Assembly (NCBI GenBank): GCA_036897625.1
Contig: JAYMTA010001056.1
Span: forward strand, 1-22,102
From: Pelargonium cotyledonis
Lineage: Eukaryota > Streptophyta > Magnoliopsida > Geraniales > Geraniaceae
Length of the DNA: 22,102 nucleotides
Direction of reading: 5' to 3'
Made by a program: the position numbers and the translations under genes. Shown in pieces: positions 1 through 10,260 of this stretch (position 1 is its first letter; each line of letters starts with the position of its first letter). A model generated the notes under the pieces. It had not been told where the DNA came from. It worked only from the letters and a program-made list of their open reading frames with translations, and ran no database searches.

Positions 1-199
1 TGTTATTAGTTATTGAGTGATCTTACGTAACAGACAAAAAATGAAAGGTCATTTGAGCTTGAAGTAAGAAGAAAGCTCCAAATTGTTAAAGTTGATGAGG
101 TGGTAACAACTTATGCAGCCTCACCAACTTTAACATACATATTAGAATGCCACGTGGCACTAACGTGGCAATTGAAAAAAAAAATTTTAAGTTTTAATT

Positions 200-273
200 A
201 AAATGATACGTGTCGCTTGTTGGTTGGTTCAAAATTAATTTTGGACCAATCATTAAGCGACACGTAACATTTT
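200..273. repeat. Near-perfect 74-bp palindrome (hairpin or tiny MITE)
   Basis: The two halves pair around a centre at 236/237. The core AAAATTAATTTT (231-242) is a perfect palindrome, and the arms ACGTGTCGCTT (208-218) and AAGCGACACGT (255-265) are perfect inverted copies, with only a few mismatches between. AT-rich sequence outside also pairs loosely. It may be a very small TIR element or a remnant of one. No clear target-site duplication is seen. A G-box-like palindrome, GCCACGTGGC, lies just upstream. Confidence 0.6.
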
Positions 274-369
274 TACATTTTAATTATATTAAAATATTTT
301 AAATTGCACATCAACGCCACATATGAAAATAACTAAAAAAATAATGTAAATTAAAATGTCACGTTGCAA

Positions 370-829
370 AAACACAACCGAATCAAAAGATATTGCTAAT
401 GCATGAGCTACACAATTAGCTGATCCCCCTAACACGAAAACACAACTGAATCAAAAGATCTTGCTAATTCAAGAATATCATCAAAAATCAAACCCGAGGC
501 ACACTAGAGGAATTCTCTCCTCCGGTTTGCAAAACCCACACAATTTGTAGTGCATCCGACTCCACTATAACTCAATTCCAACATCTTCCAATGATCCAAC
601 TCTGAGCCTCTTTTATTGTAAGAGCCTCAGCAAGCTCTGGCGAATATGAACATGACCACCCTACACGACCACCACCGGCCAGCAAAATCCGACATCATTA
701 CAGACACCAACCTGCCTCCGGCACGACCTTCTTTCACAAAGACTGCACCGTCCATATTCACTGTCACAAACAGACTTGGCGGCGGAGACCATAGCTCCAC
801 ATGCACCTGTCGACTTGTGTTGGGAAGCC
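370..829 (-). pseudogene. LINE RNase H domain (RVT_3) remnant
   Basis: The domain starts with VNMDGAVF (first catalytic Asp, around 770). It continues in another frame with ELAEALTIKEAQSW (second acidic residue, around 625-590) and VIVESDALQIVW (third, around 560-530). It ends with GGSANCVAHALA (around 430-400), a variant of the R-S-A-N-x-V-A-H-x-L-A terminal signature. A stop falls between the second and third blocks and a frame change lies near 640. A 33-bp segment is present twice (371-403 and 439-471), duplicating the SFDSVVF stretch on either side of the terminal signature, which is not the normal domain layout. Confidence 0.8.
371..471 (-). repeat. 33-bp direct duplication inside the LINE RNase H
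   Basis: Positions 371-403 and 439-471 are nearly identical (about three differences), both beginning AACACAAC and carrying GAATCAAAAGAT. The copies are 68 bp apart. Confidence 0.8.
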
Positions 830-1355
830 ACATAGACCGACTTTGAACAGCCTCCCATGCAGTGATCATGGAGTCAACCATTGCAGCCAAATCTGGAACC
901 TTCTTCCAGTTCGAAGACCATACACCATCGTTCCGCAGCTTCCATATTCCCCAACTCGTATAAAGAACCCGAGTTAGCAGCGACTGGCCCGGACGACTAA
1001 TTATCATTGGCAACCAGTCAAGAATTGAGCTTGCAGCTTCACTAGAGCCCCTCAAACCCAAAGCCGACCAGCACCTCCTTGCAAAGTCACATTTCAGCAA
1101 AACATGATCCACATTCTCCACATGAACCTTGCACCGAGGGCATAGAGGCGATACATCTACCCGTTTTGACACCAAATTAGCCAACACTGGAAGCGATCCA
1201 GAGACAGCTCGCCAAATATAATGCTTTACCTTATTCTGAACCGGAGCCGACCATATAGATTTCCAGAGGGGATCACCTCCCGATGTACCACTTGGGCGAG
1301 TTAAAGACATGTATGCGCTTTTGACTGAATATATGCCATTTTTCTCCGCCCCCAT
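830..1355 (-). pseudogene. LINE zf-RVT (reverse transcriptase zinc-binding) domain
   Basis: An open stretch starts at 1355 with IYSVKSAYMSL, then VKHYIWRAVSGSLPVLANL, then the zinc site CPRCKVHVENVDHVLLKCDFARRCW. The C-x2-C ... H-x4-C pattern with W..L..LP.L.NL before it defines the zf-RVT domain found between reverse transcriptase and RNase H in plant LINEs. It is followed by VLYTSWGIWKLRNDGVW, the usual linker. This segment has no stop for 242 codons and runs into the RNase H domain. Confidence 0.85.
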
Positions 1356-1589
1356 ACCTAAGAATCATTGACGGATCGCCTGCTTAACGAAATTTTTATG
1401 ATTTCCTTCCAAACATTTTCCTCAAACAACACAACTAATTTTTGCATGTCCCAACCTTGAGAATGATCATCACGAAGCTCCGGATAGAGACCACCATCAG
1501 GTCATGCAGTGCTATCTCCGGCCGAGACACGGGAAATGAATGTCGGAATAGTAGGCACCCATGGACCCATGTAGGCTCTAATGGTCGAT

Positions 1590-1636
1590 CCCTGAGAAGC
1601 TCAAATGTTTAGCAAACCCTGAGAAGCTCAAATGTT
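1590..1636 (-). repeat. 27-bp tandem duplication in the LINE
   Basis: The 20-mer CCCTGAGAAGCTCAAATGTT occurs at 1590-1609 and again at 1617-1636, a 27-bp step that keeps the frame. It duplicates the ASQG stretch between the reverse transcriptase and zf-RVT regions. Confidence 0.85.
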
Positions 1637-1740
1637 GCGCCAAATATAATTCGGATTTGAGCCAATAGCCGCCTCAAATGCCGAAGTCGAAGGAAAGTAC
1701 CAGGCTTTAAATACTTGAGCAAATAACGACTCGGATCAAG

Positions 1741-3442
1741 TTTCTAACCTCCATAATTGTTTACCAAGCAAAGCTAAATTGAACTCTCGCAGCTTACGGA
1801 ACCCAAGCCCACTGACAAGCTTATTTGAACAAAGACCCTTCCAAGAACTCCAATGAATACCACACTTGTTCCTGCCACCAATATTGGTTCATTATCAGTT
1901 CCAATTTGGTACCAGTTGTCATAGGCTGTAAGTAAACACTCATAGTGTATGTTGTGATTGATTGTGCCACAACTTTTAATAAAATTTCCTTGTCAGCTTT
2001 AGACAGTGTTTTAGCGGACCACGAGTTGACCCGGAGGCGTACCTTATCAACTAGGTCATCAAATACGCGAACTTGGCCTCCTCTCACACACACCGGCGCT
2101 CCCAAATACGTATCAAATTTTGACATCTGATTAACCCGCAAAGCTGCAATAACCTCCTCCCTATTAGATACTGAAGCATTCGGACTAAACATTAATGACG
2201 ATTTATGATAATTGACTTTCTGGCCCAAACATGCTTCATACAGTGTGAGAGAGTCCCGAATAACTTCCGCTTCATCCTTGTTCGCCCGAAAGAAAATTAA
2301 AGCATCGTCATCAAAGAAAAGTGAGAGATTGTCGGAGCTCCCCGCGCGACACTAACCCCATGAATTGAACCATCTCGCACTCGGGCTTGTATAATTGACG
2401 ATAACCCCTCAGCCGCTATAATAAATAAATATGGGGATTGGGGGTCCCCTTGTCTAATTCCTCTTTCCGGCACAAATTCCTCTGACAATACTAGTTCGAA
2501 ATCAACCTGAAAGCGGACGGTAGTAACATATATAACACATAATCAAAGAAGTCTAAAACTTGTTCAAACCCAAACGCAAAAGCATATGACGAGGAAAATT
2601 CCAGTCGATGCTATCATACGCCTTAGCCATATCGAGTTTTAAGGCACCCCAACCTGATTCACCCGTCTTCTTTCGATTCAGAGCAGGGAAAACCTCATTT
2701 GCAATGCAAATATTATTTGTTATTAACCGGCCGAGAAGAAACGCACTCTGAGAGTTAAAAATTATTGAGACGAGCACATCTTTCAAACTGTTTGCAATAA
2801 TTTTTGACATGATTTTATATAAGACGTTACACAGAGCAATCGACCTCAGATCATTTACTGACTTCGGATTTGCTATCTTTGGAATCATGACGCCAAGTTG
2901 GTGGAGTTCAAATCTGTAGGAATTGTTCCCGAATTAAGAATTCGCAAACATACCGACGATACATCCCGACCAAAAATGTGCCAATAATGCTGGTATATTG
3001 TCGGGTTTAACCCATCGGGTCCTGGTGCTTTATCCGGATGCATCGTGTCTACGGCTCTTTTGATATCATCAGAATTAAATGGCAGCAATAGGAGCTGGTT
3101 TTGAGCCTCAGTAATTCTTGGCTCCACAACATTCAAGAGCTCCAAATTTTCAGTGTCCATAGAACGAAATTGCTCTGTAAAATGAGAAACCAACAGGCTG
3201 CGAATGTCTGCTCCTCCCTCAACCCAAACACCTGCATCACTTCTCAATTTCTCTGCTTCCAATAAAGCCCGACAAGCCGGGTCCTTTCGCACACTAAGTC
3301 TGTCCAGTTCTTTACTTAAATGTCGAACCTCTTTCAACAAATAACCTGACGATCCACTCCATTTATCAAGAGCAGCACTGCAATTATTTAATATGTCCAT
3401 AACAGTCGTCCCCACCATCCTTCTCTGATTATTGACTCGCAA
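1741..3442 (-). pseudogene. LINE reverse transcriptase domain remnant (RVT_1)
   Basis: Successive frames give PDKAPGPDGLNP (around 3045-3010), then IPKIANP...LRSIALCNVLYKI...SQSAFLLGRLITNNI and LKLDMAKAYDSIDW (2885-2600), then RGIRQGDPQSPYLFI (around 2460-2420). The catalytic box FFDDDALIFF lies at about 2330-2297, in a different frame from the block before it. The connection region NYHKSSLMFSPN, YLGAPV and DKEILLKVVAQSI follows at 2215-1960, and GLGFRKLREFNLALLGKQLW at about 1810-1750. These are reverse transcriptase blocks 1-7 and the thumb of plant L1-type elements. Several frameshifts separate them. Confidence 0.9.
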
Positions 3443-3477
3443 GCATTATCCGTCAACCAATGATTTTCAAACTTGAA

Positions 3478-4225
3478 TCAGTGTTGGATTATTTGGGATT
3501 GCACCGTGCTCAGACGCACCCACAGAGGGCAATGGTCGGATGTAGTGAACGGTAAATGATACACCGTCCAATTGCTAAAAGCCGAGCGCCAAGCATCTGA
3601 ACCCGTAGCCCGGTCGAGTCTTTCCTCTATCTGGACATTCTGACCCCTACCTCGACGCCAAGTGAATTCATATCCATCAAAGCCTAAATCCGTAAGACCT
3701 GCATCTGAAATAGCTGAAGAAAAACCATTAAGCAAAGCTTGCGGCTGAGGATTACCGCCACGCTTCTCACTTGAAAGAGCTAAATCGTTAAAATCGCCCA
3801 GACATTGCCAGGGTTGAGAAGCCTCACCAGCTGATGACTGAATTCTGACCCAAGACTGAGCTCGCCTCGAACAATGGGGCTCTTCGTAGTAGTCTGTCAC
3901 CCTCCAATAGCCCCATTGTTGGGATAACACTGACACATATATCAATATGATTATTTGAACCGCCTAATAGGGATACTTGAACCTGATCAACCCAAAAGAG
4001 GGCCAAGTCGCCGCTTCTCCCTACGCGGTCCTTCGGAAAACAACCATGCATACGTAATTTCTTCCTCAAAACTTCCAAACCCAAACACGTATGCCGAGTC
4101 TCGATTAAAAATAAAAGGTCGGGCTTCTTCTCTCACGCACGGCTTTCCAAAACTTGAATTGTACTCGGGTTGCCCAGGCCCCGATGTACAATTCCAAGCT
4201 AATATACTCATTGGGTCCACACGCT
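3478..4225 (-). pseudogene. LINE endonuclease domain (EEP family) remnant
   Basis: The domain opens with MSILAWNC near 4211, close to the usual start of plant LINE ORF2 endonucleases. It continues in other frames with a long stretch giving GDFND (around 3800) and TSDHCPLWV (around 3525). The GDFN and SDH motifs are the metal-binding and catalytic signatures of the exonuclease-endonuclease-phosphatase fold that nicks target DNA for target-primed reverse transcription. Two frame changes (near 4085 and near 3940) split it into three pieces. WNC, GDFN and SDH are all still readable, so the decay is in frame rather than in catalytic residues. Confidence 0.85.
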
Positions 4226-4384
4226 TACGTTTTGCATCAAGGGACAAAGCGTCCTCATCTGCTGCAGCTGCCAACTTAGCCAGATCCCCATCAATCAGCT
4301 CTATCTTGTGATGAACTAGCCCCCTCATCCAACCATGCACCACCTTTAGCTCGTATCCAGCGAACACCAGAAGGGCCATTTGGC

Positions 4385-5106
4385 TTTCCTCTTTGAGCTT
4401 TCATAAAGAGACTATATAGGCACGATCTGGTCCAACATTTGCGGGCAATGGGGGATGGACATGGGTTAATTTATTCAAATATGAAAAGCTCTCCATTTAT
4501 TAAGAGATGGAGGTGTAGGGATGGACATGGGTCGACGAACATCTATTAAGACTCGAATCCGAAAGTAAGAATGCCAACCTCTCCGTTTAAAATTATTTGG
4601 ATCGTCTCAATGAACGACCCCACAGCCTTCCCTACACCCTTCAACACCTCTTCAGATGCGTACTCACCCGGTAAATCATGAATTTGGACCCAGAAACTAA
4701 CCCAGTAAGTTCAGCTCTACCGTACTGGGTGGGGTTCTCATTGTCTTCAAGCTTCTTCCAAACGAGTAGCTAGGTGGTGATTATACGTCCATGGACCATT
4801 AGCTAGAAAATGATTCGCTTTTTTCTCATTATAGAATTCAAAGAGGAATCTCGGAGGGTATGCTCGAGACAGCCCCATTTGTAGGACCTCATTAATCGTG
4901 ACACCCATAGTCTGTTTCTCAGACAGAAGCTAAGTTATCCTCCATGAATTGGAATTTGATCAGGGCATCAGTTAAGAATCTGCCCACAAGTTTCCATGTC
5001 TTTACTGCCGTTCCCAACTCCGAGCGTTTCCGGCCAGATCCAGAAAAACCTCGTCCTCCCCCTCAATCCATAGGCCACCGAAATTAGCCTCTATATGATC
5101 GCCCAT
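4385..5106 (-). pseudogene. LINE ORF1 remnant (DUF4283-type nucleic-acid-binding protein)
   Basis: A plausible start ATG is at 5106-5104, giving MGDHIEANFGGLWIEGEDE. After frame changes come FLFEFYNEKKANHFLANGPW (around 4840-4780) and FWVQIHDLPG (around 4705-4675). The GPWT...NHHL and FWVQIHDLP signatures are typical of the DUF4283 domain of plant LINE ORF1 proteins, which bind the element RNA. The CCHC zinc knuckle expected after this domain is not visible. The place where it should lie holds a 15-bp direct duplication (4452-4466 and 4518-4532). At least two frame changes and several stops make it non-coding now. The domain call is from motif memory, not a profile search. Confidence 0.75.
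4452..4532 (-). repeat. 15-bp direct repeat in LINE ORF1
   Basis: GGGATGGACATGGGT is present at 4452-4466 and 4518-4532, exactly 66 bp apart. It sits where the zinc-knuckle coding region of ORF1 would be expected. Confidence 0.7.
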
Positions 5107-5289
5107 ACTGTCGTCGAGACACCAGAGCACGTAAACCAAAACTACTACCTATTGCCGTGAACTGTTGTCCCAACTTACCAGAACCTGCTGCCGACAACTA
5201 ACCGGAATCCTTGCCGCAAAAGATCGTCAAAGACAAGACCAAACACTAACCGTAATTGTCTGACAAAAACTTGTTGTCAAAGCAAGAGA

Positions 5290-6131
5290 GACCTCTTTTT
5301 CAAAATAAACTAATAAGAGTATTAAAATATGATTTAAAACAGATAAACAAGAAAAGAATTAGTCTATGTATATATATATATAGTAAACATACTCTCGCAA
5401 ATTAGTTAATGATGAAAACGAACATGATAATATGGTGTATGTAAGTGGATCGAATGAGAGGAGTAAATAGTGTTGATAAAAGTAACGGAAGAACAAGATT
5501 AATAAGGTTGAATTTGGTAAATCAATGTTTATTCCACAGAAATAATGCGGGTAAAAATAATCTATGTTCATTGCACTTAACTACCTTCTAATTCAACTAA
5601 AAAGTACACTCTCATCACATGAGAGAAATGTGCATTTTTTAACATTTGAAAAATATTATTGTCATGTGATGCGAGAGGGTGCATATTTTCGCGTTAATAT
5701 TAACTTACAAATATCCAGTGAAAAAAACTGATTTAGTAGTCACATATTTGTGGACTATTAGAGATGTTTTGTGTACTTACCCAAAAATAAATGGCCACTC
5801 GATTTACCATAAGTTGCATCACAATATTTGGAAAACTATGTATTAGCAAAAATGTTGCTCAATTGAAACAGACTGAAATATAATAATACTTTTAGAATAA
5901 AAATGTTGGAAATGACACTATACTTGCAACATGTTAATACAAATCTTAGTATACTACCGCCAGACACGATTATTAGCAACATTTATTCATCGAGTATAAA
6001 TTGTTTCAATAGGAGCTCAAATGAACTAGTAAAAGAATTTCATTATCTTGCAAATAGTTTCTAGAACTTGACTGTTTCCATTGTCCCTAATATGCTGCAT
6101 TCCAAAAACTATGTCTTTTATATGTTCGTGT
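5290..6131. other. AT-rich spacer without a gene
   Basis: No coding signature is seen. It contains a short TA run (about 5369-5382) and an imperfect inverted repeat (about 5604-5622 against 5661-5682, sharing CATCACATGA / TCATGTGATG) with a loop of about 40 bp. The one open stretch on the minus strand (5571-5359) is low-complexity and shows no family resemblance. Confidence 0.5.
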
Positions 6132-7102
6132 TAAATAGAAGGGTAAAATGGAGGTGAATCAGACTTTCAAAACTACGTAGTTTTGAGTTTAATTGAAATA
6201 TCAAAACTACGTAGTTTTGACTCATCATAAAAATACCCTTATCCATCATATTCTATTCCTCCTCCATTAGCCGTCAACAACTCCATTACTTTTCCGGCAT
6301 GACACCTCCATTTTTTCCGGCGAAATCATCATAAACTATGCATTTAAAATTGAAAAATAAAACCCCAATTCATAAACTCTTTTAACAATCTTCTTCACTT
6401 TGACCTCACGCCACCCATATATTCCTTGTCCATGTAGCCGGACAAGACGAATTGTTGTTCGGGCGCAACCATTCGTCTTTCTTCAAAAAAAATATTTTTA
6501 ATTGTTATGAACACTCTTTCTTTTCTATTGGAATGATCCACTAAACTTGATTCTAAACCATTAACAATAACACTGTGGTTTTTCTTTTCTTTTAAGTTTT
6601 TGTATTGCACTTTACCTTTCTTGATGGACCAAACAGATTTGTAGAGGAAGAAATATAATCATGCAAAGCATTGGCTCACAATCAATGAAATGCTATGTAC
6701 TCAAATTTTGTGTCGGCAAGTCTCAAACCACATGCATCTTGTTCAAGAAAGTTACTCAAATTTTTTATTTAGAAATGGTGAAGGAAGAGATCATAATGGA
6801 CAACCAGTATTGTCGGCGAATGCAAGAGGATTAGAAGAGAGAAAAGTGCCTACAAGTGAAACATATGAGATTTGTTTTTCAATTGTGATTTTAACTTTCA
6901 ATGAATAATAAATGATGATTTCACCGGAAAAAATGGAGGTGACATGCCGGAAAAGCAATTGAGTTGTTGACGGCTAATGGATGAGGATTAGAATATGATG
7001 AATTAAGGTATTGTTATAATGAGTCAAAACTACGTAGTTTTGAGAGTCCGATTCACCTAAGCTTAGGTGAGTTGACTCACCTCCATTTTACCCTAAATAG
7101 AA
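6132..7102. mobile_element. Mutator-like (MULE) non-autonomous element with long TIRs and 9-bp TSD
   Basis: The element proper is 6141-7093 (953 bp). It begins GGGTAAAATGGAGGTGA and ends with the inverse TCACCTCCATTTTACCC. The perfect 9-bp direct repeat TAAATAGAA flanks it at 6132-6140 and 7094-7102, a length diagnostic of the Mutator superfamily. The arms (about 6141-6332 and 6912-7093) pair over their whole length, including CTCCATTTTTTCCGG and ATTAGCCGTCAACAACTC, with scattered mismatches. Each arm carries the 18-bp palindrome CAAAACTACGTAGTTTTG (left 6168-6185 and 6202-6219; right 7025-7042). The right arm also has CACCTAAGCTTAGGTG. The roughly 580-bp interior holds only two short open stretches with no recognisable protein, and no transposase. 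The perfect TSD suggests a fairly recent insertion. Confidence 0.9.
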
Positions 7103-7772
7103 TATATATTCAAATGATACATTTCTCATATACTAGATATAACTTTCCCGTGCATGTCTAATTATTTAGTTAAATATATATTTTTTAACTTCAAAGAATC
7201 TTTTGAGTACTTTTGGTTTATTGTAATTTTTCAGTTAAAGAAAATAATATTTTAGTTTAATTTATAAATTTTGAATTTTTTCAAGATGACATGAACGTGT
7301 ACAATATAATAAGCTAAAATATCAGCATAGTAGTTGAATTTTGAAAAATGAGATCCTATGTATTACGAAATAAATTATTTCCATTTGTTGGGTAAATCCC
7401 AAAACATATATTTTTTTCCTCTGAGAGATGATTAATGTTCCAATTTAACTTAATCCATTCCAGATTCAGGCCAAAATCTTGTTTTTAATGATTCGATTAA
7501 TTAAGCAAATTCGTAAATTAGAGAATTAAACCAAGATTCTTCTGTCCTTTTCTTTTACGGTGCTTGAATCACATCTTGAAGTACATCACTAATTCACGAA
7601 TAGTTTGACAACCAAAAAAGAAACTTAATGAAACAAATTTGTATCGGAAATGTACAATATTCCACGAACTCAATTCATATAATATAAATACAGCACTATG
7701 ATTGTTTTCACATACACCAAAACATTTACTCAAAATCAAATAGAAAAAACATCACATTTGTTCAAACACAAA
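7103..7772 (+). promoter_or_regulatory. Upstream region and TATA box of the intact YUCCA10-like gene
   Basis: TATAAATA is at 7683-7690, 90 bp before the chosen ATG. The second copy has the same octamer 91 bp before its ATG. Most of 7103-7772 has a counterpart at about 15530-16205, including TTCAAATGATACATTTCT and AGGCCAAAATCTTGTTTTTA, so the promoter was duplicated with the gene. Transcription would be expected to start about 25-35 bp after the TATA box, downstream of the in-frame ATG at 7698, which argues against that ATG as the start. Confidence 0.7.
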
Positions 7773-9211
7773 ATGGGAGAAGAAATGGTGGTAGTGGCAA
7801 TAGTAGGTGCAGGCCCTGCAGGCCTAGCAACCGCTGCGTGCCTCAATCGCCTTTCGGTACCAAACATTGTACTTGAGAGAGAAGATTGTTGTGCCTCACT
7901 ATGGAAAAAAAGGTCATATGATCGCTTGAAACTTCATTTGGCAAAAGAGTTTTGTCAACTTCCCTACATGGCCTTTCCTCCCAGTGCTCCAAAGTTTGTT
8001 CCAAGGACCGGCTTTATAAATTACTTGGATGACTATGTGTCACATTTTGGGATAAATCCGCAATACCACCGAACTGTTCATTCTGCATCATACAATGAAA
8101 ACATTGGCAAATGGCGTATTGAGGTTGAGAACGAGTCCAACAATATTTGTGAAGTTTACATCGCAGAGTTTCTTGTGGTGGCTACCGGTGAGAATAGTAA
8201 AAGTTTTATTCCTAATATGCCAGGATTAAATACATTTGAAGGGAAGTTTCTGCACTCCAATGAGTACGAGAATGGAAGGGAGTTTGAGGGAAAAAATGTT
8301 TTGGTAGTTGGTTGTGGAAATTCTGGTATGGAAATTGCTTATGATTTGTCAAATTATGGGGTAAAAACATCTATTGTCGTTCGTAGTCCGGTACGTATAT
8401 ATTATTCATTTCATTTTTTATATATAGAATAAAGATTGAATCTAACGAGTGAAGATAACAAATTTAGTTATTTTATCCTATTCTTTTCATTGTATAACTT
8501 TTTTATTATAACGTGCAAGTTTGATTGAAACTAAAATTATACAGGTACACGTGCTTACAAAGGAAATTGTGTGTTTCGGAATGAAAATGTTGAAACTTTT
8601 CCCATGTGAGATAGTAGACATGGTGGTTGTGGCACTAAGCAAATTGAGGTATGGAGACATGTCCAAATTTGGTATTCACAAACCGACAATGGGGCCATTT
8701 GAACACAAAGCAATAACTGGTCGAACTCCAACTATTGATGTTGGAGCTATGGACAAAATCTCCAAGGGAGAAATTCATGTGTTTCCATCTATAACAAATA
8801 TTCAACGAACAACCATTGAGTTTGAAGATGCGAAGATTAACCAATTTGATGCTATCATATTCGCCACTGGTTACGAAAGTACAGCAAAAAATTGGCTCAA
8901 GGTGTATATAATAATTATATTCAATATGCATCAAAATATGAATTTTAAATTTTTTAATTTGCAAATACTAAGAATATTTTATTAGTGTTTTAGTTTTTGT
9001 CTGATGTGTTTGTTTAATGATGCAGGGGAAAGAGCTCTTTAATGGAAAAGGGTTTCCTAAACAAAATTTTCCTAATCACTGGAAAGCTAAACATGGTATT
9101 TATGCGGCTGGATTTTCAAGAAGAGGCTTATTAGGAATTTCTCAAGACGCTAAAAACATAGCCAATGACATTGCTCAAACTTTTTACCAATTTGACCAAC
9201 GTAATTGTTAA
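7773..9211 (+). CDS. YUC10: YUCCA10-like flavin-containing monooxygenase (indole-3-pyruvate monooxygenase), intact copy
   Basis: Exons are 7773-8390, 8545-8901 and 9026-9211, with phase-0 GT-AG introns of 154 and 124 bp. They predict 386 residues, close to the size of Arabidopsis YUC10. Motifs are the FAD-binding [10 protein letters not shown] (11-20), the FMO-identifying [11 protein letters not shown] (155-165), the NADPH-binding [13 protein letters not shown] (179-191) and FATGY (312-316). The C-terminal block TGxxRRGLLGI is represented by [15 protein letters not shown] (353-367). YUCCA enzymes oxidatively decarboxylate indole-3-pyruvate to indole-3-acetic acid with NADPH and O2, the last step of the main auxin route, in the cytosol or at the ER face. 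Start choice: an upstream in-frame ATG (7698) lies only 8 bp past the TATA box and is not conserved in the sister copy, whereas MG(E/D)E is. All key motifs are intact, with no frame break. Assignment to the YUC10/11 branch rests on sequence memory. Confidence 0.93.
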
Positions 9212-9320
9212 AGATATTTTGTCATCTAGTGTTAAGTTTGTGTGTTAGTTTTTTTTAGTTGGATTAGCCGGTCTATGAATCGAGTGGTCATACTCTAGGT
9301 AGATCATCTTTTTTTTTTTT
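9212..9320 (+). other. 3' flank of the intact YUCCA10-like gene
   Basis: Similarity to the second gene copy fades within a few bases of the stop codon, so this marks the downstream edge of the duplicated unit. It ends in a poly(T) run (about 9310-9325). No clear polyadenylation signal stands out. Confidence 0.4.
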
Positions 9321-10260
9321 TTTCAGATATGGAGGGTTGGTTTGGTTTTCAGCTCCCCTTGATATTTCGCAGTTGTTCCTTTCAAATAGGTTTGATGAGT
9401 AATAAAAGTTAATGATTTCTGAGCATCCTTGTCATCCACATCAAAGCCATTCTGAGCTCGAAAATGGGTGGGCAAGAAGACATTATGTGGAGGATGAAGG
9501 TTTCTTCTTTGTCGACCTATATAAAACAAACACATAAGTATATATATAGTTTATAAAGAAAAGTCGGCAGATTTTTCTTTGTATTTTTAACATATCCCCA
9601 ACAAATCTAAATTTTCATTTGAGCAGGTGGTGTTAAAACATGATAAAAACACATTTTGTAATATCAATTTGGAGTCGGGACAACCATAATACATAAATCA
9701 AACTCAATCCAAACTCACAGAACATTTTCATAAAGCATATATATAATACAAATTAAATGTAGGAATAGAACTTGGTGAATTTACCATCCTATTAACGGTC
9801 ATGACCACCAAAACAGAGCTTCCGAGATGGGTCGTAGGAGCAGGATCATCAAGTGCATGACATGTTCGTCTGTTGGTCGCTGCCTTGCGACGTATTGCGA
9901 CATATGTTTGAAAATTCCATGCACGTCTCCAGGTGATCAAAATGTCCTCAGGCAGCTAGTCGAGTCTCTTAGATTGGGGCAGACGAGGTTGTACATCCCG
10001 TCCTTATAGCGCTCAACCATCTTCGTATTGAATGCCCCTGCAAATTTGTTGATGCGTGTACATGGACTCAACTCACGCGACCCTTATCTGCACACGAAAA
10101 CACAAAATTAATCATGAAACTAATAGTCAATCTAAAACACATTTAAATTTGTACGTACCGAAATATCATTCAAATACACCTCCTTGGTCTCACGCGGTAC
10201 CAGATCCCATCGTGTTCCCAAGATGTGGGTTCGGTGCTGGTACATGTCTCTGAGCATGTC
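9320..10260 (-). pseudogene. Fossil of a plant En/Spm (CACTA) transposase, Ptta type
   Basis: Minus-strand pieces resemble the Ptta/En/Spm transposase domain (Pfam PF03004). They are HILGTRWDLVPRETKEVYLN (about 10229-10170), then ILITWRRAWNFQTYVAIRRK with TNRRTC and PAPTTHLGSSV (about 9945-9790), then FLPTHFRAQNGFDVDDKDAQ (about 9475-9415). The W..VP..TKE, NRR...THLGGS and THxxxxGxxVDxK order matches that family. A GTACGTAC donor and a TTTTCGTGTGCAG acceptor (about 10080-10160) may mark an old intron. Frames are interrupted several times, so the gene is non-functional. No element termini could be tied to it. Assignment is by pattern memory and is moderately secure. Confidence 0.55.

Larger units (their letters stand above)
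345..5290 (-). mobile_element. Decayed near-full-length plant LINE (L1-type, RNase H-bearing)
   Basis: Read on the minus strand, the region gives in order a 5' leader (about 5290-5110), an ORF1 of DUF4283 type, an apurinic-type endonuclease, a reverse transcriptase with its catalytic FDDD, a zf-RVT zinc-binding domain and a plant-type RNase H. This is the usual order in plant LINEs that carry a C-terminal RNase H. Recognisable coding sequence runs through almost the whole element, but it switches frame at least six times and has in-frame stops, so the copy is dead. I could not fix the exact ends. No clear poly(A) tail is seen at the low-coordinate end and no convincing target-site duplication, so the 3' end may be trimmed. 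Internal short direct duplications are listed separately. Confidence 0.9.

Noticed and set aside
327-5320. AAAATAA(A)CTA-like words near both LINE ends as a target-site duplication
   Set aside because: They differ, are low-complexity AT sequence, and neither is placed next to a defined LINE terminus or poly(A) tail.
5359-5571. Minus-strand open stretch rich in Tyr, Ile and Leu
   Set aside because: AT-rich low-complexity translation with no motif.
7698-7772. Upstream in-frame ATG adding 25 residues to the intact YUCCA10-like protein
   Set aside because: It begins only 8 bp after the TATA box, is lost in the sister copy, and the added residues do not resemble a YUCCA N-terminus.
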